A stretch of DNA of 49,166 bases, taken from the NCBI RefSeq assembly GCF_026130165.1, contig NZ_JAIHOM010000022.1, forward strand, positions 4,050 to 53,215, in the 5' to 3' direction. The notes under the pieces were generated by a model. That model made no database searches. It was not told the origin of the DNA and saw nothing but the letters and a program-made list of their open reading frames with translations. The translations under genes were made by a program, and so were the position numbers. Below, in pieces: positions 27,042 through 38,457 of this stretch. This stretch comes from Spirulina subsalsa FACHB-351 (lineage in GTDB: Bacteria; Cyanobacteriota; Cyanobacteriia; Cyanobacteriales; Spirulinaceae). Each line of letters begins with the position of its first letter. Position 1 is the first letter of the stretch.

Positions 27042-27779
27042 ATGGTTTGGCATATGAAGACGGGAGATCGAGTTCTGGATGAGGTGGAATCCCGATTTTA
27101 TTTAGGTCTTTTGCAAGATTCTTTTAGGTCTACTTTAGTCTACAATGATTGGGAATATAACCTTTCTGATTTTAATCTGTGGGGTTCTACGGGGAATGTT
27201 TTTTTTGATAAAGCCAGTTTTAATCAGCAAATATTTTTGATTAATTTTTGTTTAAATGCGCTGTTAAAGCCTGAAGTTCCAATGCCTGAGTTGAACCATC
27301 TTTTAGAGGCAGCGGCCTACTATCCTTTTGGTTATTTGGAGCAAATGGTTTGGGAAGAGTTGGAGGGTGAAAAGTGTCTAGAAAGCCAAAATCAAATAGA
27401 GGAAGAAGAATATGTTTACCGTTACAGGAGGATGTGTTGGGAGGGATTTGATGCTCTCATATTGCCTGATTTGATGCAATATGAGAAGGATAACCCTCAT
27501 GAAGAACCCTTGGTTGCAATCAATCCTTTTTATGGGGAAAAGTATAAGAGCAAGGATCTGAGATGTTGGGAAGATGCGATCGCCGATTTAGCTGACATCA
27601 TCTTCTGGGATCGAGATTGGTTTTGGGTATCTTCCGAACCCCAACTCCTCGACGGCATGGAGCAGTGGAGAGCCGATTCATTGGGCATCACAGAACAGTA
27701 TTTTACCAATCGGTTGCCCAAGGTGACAGATCAACAGGCGATCGCTGCCTTGCAGGAAATCATGGAATGGGAACTCTAG
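27042..27779 (+). CDS. Hypothetical acidic, Trp-rich protein
   Basis: The frame opens at a GTG at 27006, but the ATG at 27042 (MVWHMKTGDRVLDEVESRFY, 245 residues) has CGGAG about ten bases upstream and is the likely start. The protein is acidic with many Trp, Glu and Asp residues, for example WEDAIADLADIIFWDRDWFW (~178-197). It is probably all-helical and cytoplasmic, with no signal peptide or membrane span. I do not recognise a family. It is divergent from acnB across 277 bp in which I see no other gene, and lies 281 bp before apcE on the same strand. Confidence 0.65.
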   Translation: MVWHMKTGDRVLDEVESRFYLGLLQDSFRSTLVYNDWEYNLSDFNLWGSTGNVFFDKASFNQQIFLINFCLNALLKPEVPMPELNHLLEAAAYYPFGYLEQMVWEELEGEKCLESQNQIEEEEYVYRYRRMCWEGFDALILPDLMQYEKDNPHEEPLVAINPFYGEKYKSKDLRCWEDAIADLADIIFWDRDWFWVSSEPQLLDGMEQWRADSLGITEQYFTNRLPKVTDQQAIAALQEIMEWEL

Positions 27780-27848
27780 CCCTCCCCCCCATCCAACTCC
27801 CGGCCACCAGTTCCCCTCCTTCAGGAGTCACATCCAGTTATAGTTATG

Positions 27849-30766
<2,918 letters not shown>

Positions 30767-30788
30767 TTCAGCCTCTAATTTTTGACGA

Positions 30789-30826
30789 AAAAGAGCATCT
30801 ATCCCCCTAGATAGATGCTCTTTTTT
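30789..30826 (+). terminator. Rho-independent terminator of apcE
   Basis: AAAAGAGCATCTAT pairs with ATAGATGCTCTTTT around CCCCCTAG, and the right arm runs into six T residues. It begins 22 bp after the stop. Confidence 0.95.
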
Positions 30827-30914
30827 GGGTCAAATCAAAAACGGTGTAATTTGTTACTAAATCCCGGTATTGTGCTATATTTTTTCAGGGCTACTGTTCA
30901 AATCATCAGTTTTA

Positions 30915-30930
30915 TGTGATATTGATCACT
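30915..30930. promoter_or_regulatory. Candidate CRP-family (SyCRP1-like) binding site
   Basis: TGTGA-TATTGA-TCACT is a near-perfect TGTGA-N6-TCACA palindrome (nine of ten half-site bases), and ATTGAT-centred symmetry extends as TGTGAT/ATCACT. It lies 252 bp upstream of the histidine kinase. The 415-bp gap after apcE holds this and the apcE terminator; I see no other gene in it. Function is inference. Confidence 0.55.
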
Positions 30931-31181
30931 CCTTTCAATCCGTATTTCTGACTTAATGTCGTTGAGTAAAACAACATTTTTGTTGTAAATTGAAGGGATT
31001 TAACAATAAATTCAAGAGTTGATCTTTAACGGGTTTTTTGACTAAAATTCAATATCAGTAAATATACTGAAAATTAATTTAAGTGTTTCTACGGATAAAA
31101 GTTCCCTAGTTTTTCCGATGTCTCTACACAATTTATTTATGTACATTGGGAATAGACAGGACGTAATCACGGAGAGATTTT

Positions 31182-32699
31182 ATGTTTAGCCCCCAACCAC
31201 TTTGGCAAAACGCCCCCTTCTCCCATGCGCCACAACATGATACGTCATCGAAGGATAGCTTGAAAGAGCGAAAGTCTGTTCAAGAGTCTAATTCTGGCGT
31301 TCCCACTTCCCATCAGAACAACGCTCAAAAACCTAATCTCTCTGCCAAGAAAGTGAATATTCGTGAAATTCTCGCCGCGAAAAAGTTGTTAGAAGAGCAA
31401 GAGACGAAATATCAAAAGCTCTTGCTCGCCATGCCTGATTCCTTAATTCACTTTAATAGAGAGGGTGTTTGTTTAGAATATTTTCCTTCAGAACAAAACG
31501 TTGCAGCATCTTCTAATGGGGATTTAGTCGGCAAAACAGTTGAGGAAATTTGGTCTGTGGATTTGGCGGCCTTAACTCGCTATTTTATTACCCAAGCTTT
31601 AGAAACTCAGCAAGTGCAACATAGTGAGTATGTATTACCTCATCAAGAGGCTTGGCGATATTATGAGGCGCGTTATGTTCCCTGTGGGACTCAAGAAGTG
31701 ATTGTGATTATTCGGGATATTTCTGATCGCAAACAAATTGAGGCTGAATTGAGGTTATCTCAGGCCAGAGAACGGGAGAAAGCGAGTCAATTACAAAATG
31801 CCTTGGCGGAGTTACAGAAGACCCAAGCGCAGTTAATTCAGGTGGAAAAAATGTCGGCTCTGGGGGGAATGGTGGCGGGAATTGCCCATGAAATTAATAA
31901 TCCTGTGTGTTTTATTCATGGCAATTTATCCTACGCGATGGAGTATATTGAGCATCTGTTCAAGTTAATGGACTTGTATAAAGCCAAAGGGTTTGATCAA
32001 GATCCAGAGATTCAAGGGTATTGTGCAGAAATTGAGTTTAATTTTTTGCAGGAAGATTTACCTAAGCTGTTGTCTAGTATGCAAATGGGGACGGAACGGA
32101 TTACGGAGATTGTGAAGTCGCTGCGTAATTTTTCCCGTTTGGATCAGTCGGAAAAGAAACGGGTTGATATTCATGAGGGTTTGGATGGGACTCTGTTGAT
32201 TTTGAACCATCGCTTAAAGTCTAACTATAATCAAGGGACAATTCAGGTCATTAAGAATTATGGCAATTTACCCCATGTTGAATGTTATGCGGGGTTATTA
32301 AATCAAGTGTTTATGAATTTGATGGCTAATGCAATTGACGCCTTGGATGAGTTTGGGGTGGGGGAAAGTTTCACGGTGTTAGATCCTGAGATCATCAGAC
32401 CGACGATCTGGATCTTTACGGAGGATTTAGTTGACCGGGTACAGATTCGGATTATTGATAATGGGGTTGGTATTGATGAAGGCACGCAACAGCATTTGTT
32501 TAACCCATTTTTTACGACGAAGCCACCGGGAAAAGGGACTGGTTTAGGTCTTTCAATTGCTTATTCTATCATAGTAGAAAAACATCAAGGGGCTTTGTTT
32601 TGTCGGTCTAAACCGGGTTATGGGACGGAGTTTGTAGTCGAAATTCCTAAGCTATTTCCTTGCTGTCCTTTAGAGGTGATATCGAATGTCAATTCATGA
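31182..32699 (+). CDS. PAS-domain sensor histidine kinase
   Basis: The 505-residue kinase has a polar N-terminus (~1-65), a PAS domain (~70-185), a coiled-coil linker (~190-225), the phospho-acceptor helix with His236 in GIAHEINNP, and an ATPase domain with N-box NQVFMNLMANAIDAL, G1 IIDNGVGID and G2 GKGTGLGLSIAYSI. It has no membrane helix, so it senses something in the cytoplasm. The long insertion between the His helix and N-box (~250-345) is typical of this PAS-HisKA subgroup. No receiver domain or response-regulator gene is adjacent. GGAGAG precedes the ATG at good spacing. An EAL gene lies 264 bp downstream. Confidence 0.94.
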   Translation: MFSPQPLWQNAPFSHAPQHDTSSKDSLKERKSVQESNSGVPTSHQNNAQKPNLSAKKVNIREILAAKKLLEEQETKYQKLLLAMPDSLIHFNREGVCLEYFPSEQNVAASSNGDLVGKTVEEIWSVDLAALTRYFITQALETQQVQHSEYVLPHQEAWRYYEARYVPCGTQEVIVIIRDISDRKQIEAELRLSQAREREKASQLQNALAELQKTQAQLIQVEKMSALGGMVAGIAHEINNPVCFIHGNLSYAMEYIEHLFKLMDLYKAKGFDQDPEIQGYCAEIEFNFLQEDLPKLLSSMQMGTERITEIVKSLRNFSRLDQSEKKRVDIHEGLDGTLLILNHRLKSNYNQGTIQVIKNYGNLPHVECYAGLLNQVFMNLMANAIDALDEFGVGESFTVLDPEIIRPTIWIFTEDLVDRVQIRIIDNGVGIDEGTQQHLFNPFFTTKPPGKGTGLGLSIAYSIIVEKHQGALFCRSKPGYGTEFVVEIPKLFPCCPLEVISNVNS

Positions 32700-32963
32700 G
32701 GGTTATCAAAGTTTGTTTAGTTTAATGGACGTTTGTTTAATGGACTGTTTTGAGAGTCTCCAGAGGGGAAGATTTTACAACAAAGAAGATTTTACAACAA
32801 AACGGAGGGATAAGGCTACATCTTCTCGCTAGATTTTAAGGCTAAGTTTTTGGGTAAGGTTAAATCTAAATTAAATATGAAATCTTGCTGAAAAAACAAA
32901 ATGATTTGTGTTTGTTGTAACAGAATAAAATAAGCCGTTATGATTTGTCAAGAGGATATTTTT

Positions 32964-33749
32964 ATGTTTTCCCTACAACGCATTGAGCAAGCCATTTTAC
33001 GGGAGGAGTTTGTTCCTTATTATCAGCCACAGGTTAATGTTTTACAACAAAAGATTGTGGGGGTAGAAGCGTTAGTTCGTTGGCAACATCCGGAGTTAGG
33101 GTTACTGGCTCCCTTGTTTTTTCTGCCGTTTGCGGAAACAACTGGGGTCATTTCGGAAATTGATGGTTTGGTACTGAAAAAAGCTTGTCAGGATATCCAT
33201 GAGTTACATCGGCTAGGATTTGGGATGAGTGTGGCGGTGAATCTTTCGGCGAGTCATTTTAATCATAAGTATTTGCCTCGGATGATTGCTGAGGTGTTGG
33301 AAGAGACGGGAATTGATCCATGTTCTTTGGTGTTGGAATTAACGGAAGGGGTGATGATTCATGATGTGCAACAGGCGGTTCGGGTGATGCGGGAGGTGCA
33401 GGAGTTGGGGGTTAAGATTTATTTAGATGATTTTGGGCGGGGTTATTCTAATTTGTTTTGGTTGCTGCATTTCCCGTTTAATGGGGTGAAGGTGGATCGT
33501 TGTTTTATTCAAAGTTCAACGATGGATGCGAAGAATTATGAGGTTTTGCTGTCGATTTTGGATTTAAGCCGTCGTCTGAATTTGGAGGTGATTCTGGAGG
33601 GGGTGGAGACGGAACAGCAACTTCAATTTTGTGGACAACAGGGGTATGGGGTGGCTCAGGGGTATTTGTTTAGCTATCCGTTGACGATTATTGGGTTGGA
33701 GAAACGGTTTTGGTTGGAGCGTTTGCAGGAAGGGCTTTTGGTGGCTTGA
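32964..33749 (+). CDS. Stand-alone EAL-domain cyclic-di-GMP phosphodiesterase
   Basis: The 261-residue protein is just an EAL domain with no GGDEF, PAS or membrane part. The catalytic residues are present: GVEALVRW (the EAL motif), AVNLSASHF, LVLELTEG, YLDDFGRGYSN (loop 6, usually DDFGTGYS), KVDRCFI and EGVETEQQ. It should be an active phosphodiesterase lowering cyclic-di-GMP, a signal that controls motility and surface life. The ATG at 32964 has AAGAGGA seven bases upstream; the ATG at 32940 is also in frame. Upstream is a 17-bp direct duplication (GAAGATTTTACAACAAA). It may work downstream of the adjacent kinase, but that is inference. Confidence 0.94.
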   Translation: MFSLQRIEQAILREEFVPYYQPQVNVLQQKIVGVEALVRWQHPELGLLAPLFFLPFAETTGVISEIDGLVLKKACQDIHELHRLGFGMSVAVNLSASHFNHKYLPRMIAEVLEETGIDPCSLVLELTEGVMIHDVQQAVRVMREVQELGVKIYLDDFGRGYSNLFWLLHFPFNGVKVDRCFIQSSTMDAKNYEVLLSILDLSRRLNLEVILEGVETEQQLQFCGQQGYGVAQGYLFSYPLTIIGLEKRFWLERLQEGLLVA

Positions 33750-33887
33750 GGGGAAGGGGAGGAAATCTCGGATGGGCTCATCTGCACTGAGTGGGGATTC
33801 TAGTGAGTTGTTGTGATGATTTTGTGAAGGTGGGTCATCCCTTAAAATGGGGGTGGTTGAATGTGAGTTGAAGGAGTTTAGGGTTTG

Positions 33888-34313
33888 ATGCTAACGGATG
33901 TGCCTTGGGTGTCGGCTTTGGTGGGGGGCGGTTTAATTGGGTTGAGTGCGACGCTGTTGTTGGGGTTTAATGGGCGGATTGCGGGGATTAGTGGGATGGT
34001 GAATGGGGTGCTGACGGGGGCGGCAGGGGAGCGGTGGCGCTGGTTGTTTTTGTTGGGGATGGTGATTGGGGGGGCTTTGTATGAGTATGGTTGGGCGAGT
34101 GAGGGGACTCCTCGGGGGGAGTTTGCGCCTTGGATGATGATGGTGGGGGGTTTTTTGGTGGGGTTTGGGACTCGTTTGGGGAATGGTTGCACGAGTGGGC
34201 ATGGGGTTTGTGGGTTGGGGCGGTTGTCGTTGCGATCGCTCGTTGCGGTGTTAGTCTTTATGGCGACGGCGATCGCAACGGTTGGGATGATGCGTCATGT
34301 TTTAGGGCTTTGA
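33888..34313 (+). CDS. YeeE/YedE-family transporter, half-size subunit 1
   Basis: The 141-residue protein has about four membrane segments (~8-30, 50-67, 80-100 and 115-137) and the family motif GFGTRLGNGCTSGHGVCGLGRLS with conserved cysteines (~91 and ~97). YeeE/YedE proteins (TsuA-like) move thiosulfate or related sulfur compounds through Cys-lined pores. In full-size members this forms one half of a single chain. AAGGAG is 11 bases before the ATG at 33888. The second half begins eight bases after the stop. The coding strand is extremely G-rich. Confidence 0.9.
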   Translation: MLTDVPWVSALVGGGLIGLSATLLLGFNGRIAGISGMVNGVLTGAAGERWRWLFLLGMVIGGALYEYGWASEGTPRGEFAPWMMMVGGFLVGFGTRLGNGCTSGHGVCGLGRLSLRSLVAVLVFMATAIATVGMMRHVLGL

Positions 34314-34320
34314 GGTTTTG

Positions 34321-34752
34321 ATGAAAGAGAATCTACAGAATGTCATTGTTGTGCTATCGGGAATTTTGTTTGGTTTTGGTTTGGGTTTATCTCAAATGAT
34401 TGACCGCGATCGCGTGTTAGGATTTTTAGACTTGATGGGAGACTGGGATCCTACCCTGGTCTTTGTTTTGGGGGGTGCGGTTGGTGTGACTCTGATTACA
34501 TTTCGCTTTATTTTGCCTCGTCCTCATCCCTTTTTGGCGGAACGGTTTGAACTCCCTACACGGCGAGATATTGACGGACGGTTACTGATGGGGGCGGCGA
34601 TTTTTGGCATTGGTTGGGGCATTGCAGGCTATTGTCCGGGTCCGGGGATTGTGGCATTGGTGTTAGGACTGGCTAACCCAGTCATCTTTATGGGGGCCTT
34701 GATTGGCGGTTCTCTGGCCTGTCGTTGGTATTTAAAACAGGGGAGGAATTGA
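34321..34752 (+). CDS. YeeE/YedE-family transporter, half-size subunit 2
   Basis: The 143-residue protein has four membrane segments and the second-half motif GWGIAGYCPGPGIVALVLG with a conserved Cys near residue 106. It is the partner of the gene just upstream: the two are seven bases apart and certainly co-transcribed. Split two-gene versions of this family are common in proteobacteria and cyanobacteria and presumably form a heterodimeric sulfur-compound channel. GAGG lies four to five bases before the ATG at 34321. No sulfurtransferase or sulfide-oxidation gene lies nearby. Confidence 0.9.
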   Translation: MKENLQNVIVVLSGILFGFGLGLSQMIDRDRVLGFLDLMGDWDPTLVFVLGGAVGVTLITFRFILPRPHPFLAERFELPTRRDIDGRLLMGAAIFGIGWGIAGYCPGPGIVALVLGLANPVIFMGALIGGSLACRWYLKQGRN

Positions 34753-34797
34753 GGATTGAACCATTCCTCTGATTCCCTATTCCAGAACACCTCAAAC

Positions 34798-34823
34798 AAA
34801 AGGGCGAGATTGTCTCGCCCTTT
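34798..34823. terminator. Bidirectional terminator between convergent genes
   Basis: AAAAGGGCGAGA pairs with TCTCGCCCTTT around a TTG loop. With A-rich and T-rich sides it can serve both the YeeE pair (+) and the R3H ATPase gene (-). Confidence 0.9.
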
Positions 34824-34844
34824 GTCTCCTAAATCGCCCTCAAT

Positions 34845-36647
34845 TCAAGCCGGGTAAATCCGTAAACGACGGTTGGGTTCTTCCCCAAAACTGTCGGATT
34901 GTAGCCGATAGTGTTCTACTAATTCGTGCTGCATTTTACGGACTTTGGGGGAGCGGGGTAATAATTCGACAGGTTGCCCTTTGGGAATGACAATCTGCTC
35001 AACAGCTAACCGGGCTTCCTCTAGGGCTTCTAACTCATCATCACTGCCCTGATGGCTAAATAAGCGCAAATCGAGGGCTTCTGAACTGTTGAAATCATCC
35101 ATCCCTAAAGCGCGACGGAGGGCTTTGGTAATTTGGGGGATGGTGCTGGATTTGACGGCATGAATGGGAAGTTGGCGGGCTTTGGCGATTTGGCGCAGTT
35201 TGGAATGGTTTTTGATTTGCGATCGCAGCGCTAACACAATATCTGCACTATTCATATCCTTGGTTAACACCACAGGCAAGTTCAACAACTCCACCACCTG
35301 TTCAAGTTGCGATCGCCCCACCCCATAGGGATAAACATACACCGGCCAATCCTCCCCATTGGGTCCGGGAGTTCGTACCTTATCCTCCACCAGATCCGGC
35401 TGTTGCCAAGCTTGATCTAACATCTGCTCAAACTCCGCATTAACCACCGTTGGTTTCCCACTCGGCACCGGACGCATCCGCCCAGAAGCCCGCCAGCCCC
35501 CCGGTTGTGCCGGAGGTGCTACACTCAACCCCTGACGACCGGGCAAAGGCTGTAACGCTGGTTTTTGGCTAATTTCCACCTCTCCCGAATCGCTTTGGGT
35601 GCGAATTTGGGGCGAGGGTTCCTGACCCCGCAGTAACAAGTCCACCGTATCCGATACATTAGGATGAACCACCCAGCGCTGACGTTCCTGCATTTCCACT
35701 GCAATTTCAAAGGTGGGGGGTGCTTTTCGTTCTAACACCGTCTTCTGAGAACCCCGTCGTCGGGCTTCATCATCCCCCAGTGTTACCGCTTGAATGCCCC
35801 CAATCAGGTCAGCTAAGGTGGGGTTTTTAATCAGGTTTTCAATTTGATTCCCGTGAGCGGTTCCCACCAACTGCACCCCCCGTTCCGCAATGGTTCGAGC
35901 GGCCAGCGCCTCCAATTCCGTCCCGATTTCATCAATGACAATCACTTGGGGGGTATGATTTTCCACCGCTTCAATCATCACCTGATGTTGTAACTCCGGC
36001 CGAGCCACCTGCATCCGACGAGCGCGACCAATGGCCGGATGGGGAATATCCCCATCCCCGGCGATTTCGTTAGAGGTGTCGATGATCACCACTCGTTTAT
36101 GTAACTCATCAGCCAGCACCCGGGCAATCTCCCGCAACACCGTGGTTTTCCCCACCCCCGGACGACCCAAGAGCAAGATAGACTGTCCCGTTTCGACCAA
36201 ATCCCGAATCATGCCAATGGTGCCATAAACCGCACGACCGACCCGGCAGGTCAAGCCGATAATATCCCCGCTTCGGTTACGCATGGCGCTGATGCGGTGC
36301 AAGGTGCGCTCAATGCCAGCGCGATTGTCTCCGCTAAAACTACCCACCCGGTTGATGCTATATTTTAAATCTTCGCGAGTAATGGGCATTTCAGCGAGAT
36401 ACTCGGCCCCGTGGGGAAAACGAACTTCCGGCAAGCGGCCTAAGTCCATCACCACTTCAATCACAATATCGCGGGAGGGATGTTGGGCGAGTTTTTCCCC
36501 AATGCTGGGGGGCAACATCTCTAGGAGTTGGTCTAAGTTATCGGCGATTTCTGTGCGTTTCAAGAGTTTTGAATCGTGAGGTTTAGCAGTAGGCGTTGAT
36601 GTAAAAACAGGTTCAGGAAAGGATTGTATTTTTTGGGGATTTGTCAT
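34845..36647 (-). CDS. Ycf45-type AAA ATPase with C-terminal R3H domain
   Basis: The 600-residue protein has an N-terminal segment (~30-120), an ATPase core with Walker A LLLGRPGVGKTT (~158-169) and Walker B VIVIDEIGTELEA (~213), and an SpoIIIAA-like middle (NEIAGDGDIPHPAIGRARRM, then GTAHGNQIENL). A variable Pro/Gln-rich linker (~345-400) and a C-terminal R3H nucleic-acid-binding domain (~530-590, VELLPRSPKVRKMQHELVEH) follow. The family is conserved in cyanobacteria and as Ycf45 in some plastids; its role is not settled, though RNA or DNA binding is expected. AAGGTGG precedes the ATG. ldpA lies 60 bp upstream on the same strand. Confidence 0.9.
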   Translation of the reverse strand: MTNPQKIQSFPEPVFTSTPTAKPHDSKLLKRTEIADNLDQLLEMLPPSIGEKLAQHPSRDIVIEVVMDLGRLPEVRFPHGAEYLAEMPITREDLKYSINRVGSFSGDNRAGIERTLHRISAMRNRSGDIIGLTCRVGRAVYGTIGMIRDLVETGQSILLLGRPGVGKTTVLREIARVLADELHKRVVIIDTSNEIAGDGDIPHPAIGRARRMQVARPELQHQVMIEAVENHTPQVIVIDEIGTELEALAARTIAERGVQLVGTAHGNQIENLIKNPTLADLIGGIQAVTLGDDEARRRGSQKTVLERKAPPTFEIAVEMQERQRWVVHPNVSDTVDLLLRGQEPSPQIRTQSDSGEVEISQKPALQPLPGRQGLSVAPPAQPGGWRASGRMRPVPSGKPTVVNAEFEQMLDQAWQQPDLVEDKVRTPGPNGEDWPVYVYPYGVGRSQLEQVVELLNLPVVLTKDMNSADIVLALRSQIKNHSKLRQIAKARQLPIHAVKSSTIPQITKALRRALGMDDFNSSEALDLRLFSHQGSDDELEALEEARLAVEQIVIPKGQPVELLPRSPKVRKMQHELVEHYRLQSDSFGEEPNRRLRIYPA

Positions 36648-36707
36648 ACCACCTTGAGGTTAGGAACAGATTTGTGCGTTCAAGTTACAGGGGGGAATGG
36701 GGAAAGG

Positions 36708-37838
36708 TTAGGACAACACGACTCCCGGATTTTCTCCCTCCTGACGGGACACAGGTGGACTCCCTTTGAGGGGAGCAACCAACTGATGAGCAAGGGCGAC
36801 AGCTTGCCAGAGTAAATCAGGATGGTGTTCTAGTTGGGGTTTACCGCAAGGGGACTGACTGCGTTCCTCCAGTTGGTGGAGGAGGGAAGTCAGTTGAGTG
36901 CGGGCATAACTGCCATAGGCGACTCCCGCAATGGTTTGCTCTGAGGATATCAGAGATGGGTTAAAATTGAGGAGTTTTGCCTGTCGCAGTTTTTCCACAG
37001 TTTGCTGATTCGTGCCTCCGGCCAGTTGGACATAACCGGGCAGGTGGGCAGCCAAGACTTTCGCGGCCAATTTCACGGCAGCACGAGTGGTGCCCTTGCC
37101 AATGTCTCCACTCATGGGCCGACCGTCGGTTTGCCAAATCAGGGGACAAGGTAAGGGGGAAACCCAGTGATAAAGGGTTTTGAGGTAGGGGATGAGATCC
37201 TGATGATCGGGGCAACTGATGGCTAATATCTTGAGTTGGTCTTGATAGGGTGCGATCGCCTGCCAAAGTCGTTGGAAGCCCTCAAAATGACCCGTTTGGG
37301 TATGAATTTCTAGGGCATCAATCCCCTGGTCAAACAGGAGCGGCACCACAATTTCTGGGGTAGAAACGTAGGATTGGGCCGTAATTAACTGACTTGGGCA
37401 AACGGGCAAACACCGCCCGCAACCATAACAGAGGGCTTCTATCACCCCCGGATTTTCCCCAAAGGCGATCGCCTCGGCCGGACAAATCCCCTCGCAAGGG
37501 CGAGGACAATGGGGTGGACAGGATTGGGGATCAAACACCGCCTTGCGAAAATGGGGATCTTCCCCATCATTCAAGCTCACCATTAACCATGGTTTAGTTT
37601 TCCACAAAAACCCCCGCGCTTGGGCTTCTTGTTGCAAAGCACAAGCCACCCCTATGGCTTCTTGGGTCGCGGCAATGACGGCCGGATCGGCGGCCACATC
37701 AATACAATCCGCACCACCCAGCGCATAAGCCAAGGTAAGATTTCGGATAGCCGGAAGGTGCTGAAAACTAGCCCCACAAATGAGTTTGAACCAGCAGCCC
37801 GACTGGAGTGAATTTAAGGGAGAGTCTATTTCAATCAC
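36708..37838 (-). CDS. ldpA: Light-dependent period protein LdpA, iron-sulphur
   Basis: The 376-residue protein matches LdpA, an iron-sulphur protein that in Synechococcus couples light and redox state to circadian period. The N-terminus SGCWFKLICGASFQHLPAIR and DCIDVAADPAVIAA are characteristic. Two cluster motifs follow: CPPHCPRPCEGICP (~107-120) and CYGCGRCLPVCP (~136-147), enough for two 4Fe-4S centres. The start is a GTG at 37838 with AGAGGG nearby; no ATG precedes the conserved region. It is the first gene of a unit with the R3H ATPase. Confidence 0.92.
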   Translation of the reverse strand: MIEIDSPLNSLQSGCWFKLICGASFQHLPAIRNLTLAYALGGADCIDVAADPAVIAATQEAIGVACALQQEAQARGFLWKTKPWLMVSLNDGEDPHFRKAVFDPQSCPPHCPRPCEGICPAEAIAFGENPGVIEALCYGCGRCLPVCPSQLITAQSYVSTPEIVVPLLFDQGIDALEIHTQTGHFEGFQRLWQAIAPYQDQLKILAISCPDHQDLIPYLKTLYHWVSPLPCPLIWQTDGRPMSGDIGKGTTRAAVKLAAKVLAAHLPGYVQLAGGTNQQTVEKLRQAKLLNFNPSLISSEQTIAGVAYGSYARTQLTSLLHQLEERSQSPCGKPQLEHHPDLLWQAVALAHQLVAPLKGSPPVSRQEGENPGVVLS

Positions 37839-38154
37839 CCCTCTATGCTAAAACCTTGGCGAAAAAAAAGGTAAAGGAATTTGACCTTTTTGAAACCAGC
37901 CCTATATCTAGTGATCTTGGGAGAAAATAGCTCTGTATCTAGCGTCAGCAGGTTTCCCCTGCCCGTTCATACTGATTCATGACCCTCTTACCTATTGTGT
38001 AACTTGCGTATTACACAATATACTACAAAAAGTTAGAACTGTCCACCCCCTCCCAGAATGGATGTGATTTTAGCCCCGAGGCGGCTAGATCAGAGAGGAA
38101 ACGGTTATTGCAAGCTAGAGAAACCCTGAAATCATTAAACCGGAAGGATTGATC
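37839..38154. promoter_or_regulatory. Divergent intergenic region with a perfect 10-bp-arm palindrome
   Basis: This 316-bp gap holds TATTGTGTAA-N8-TTACACAATA at 37993-38020, a perfect inverted repeat that looks like an operator for a dimeric regulator. A possible plus-strand promoter is TTGACC (37881-37886), 16 bases, TATATC (37903-37908). No gene is seen in the gap. Either ldpA or the 38.15-kb gene could be the target. Confidence 0.5.
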
Positions 38155-38403
38155 ATGCAGCCACAGCCAAACTGTTGCCCAAACCCCCATTTAACCATTG
38201 TCCAGCAACTTTGCTGGATGCCATCCCACGGACAAAATTTACAGCGCTGTCGTCATTGTGGGACGTATTGGCGCTTTGATTGGGAAGAACGGATGAATTT
38301 TGAGGGAGGGGAGGATTATGTCTGGGAATACTATACCTGTCTGACTCCAGAGGAAACAGAGCAGTTGCGGAAAGGGGAGGAGGGCGATTTTCCGAACTCT
38401 TAA
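38155..38403 (+). CDS. Small Cys-rich protein, probable zinc finger (82 residues)
   Basis: The ATG at 38155 has GGAAGGA six bases upstream. The protein has an N-terminal CC pair and a central C-x2-C (RCRHCGTYWRFDWEE, ~31-45) with further cysteines at ~20 and ~62 that could bind zinc. The C-terminal part is acidic. I recognise no named family. It lies 54 bp upstream of the DNA methyltransferase on the same strand, so it may be co-transcribed with it. Confidence 0.7.
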   Translation: MQPQPNCCPNPHLTIVQQLCWMPSHGQNLQRCRHCGTYWRFDWEERMNFEGGEDYVWEYYTCLTPEETEQLRKGEEGDFPNS

Positions 38404-38457
38404 CTCTGGTCAATCCCTGCTAAAAAATCATTAGGTCTATTATTCAAGTATTGCTTC

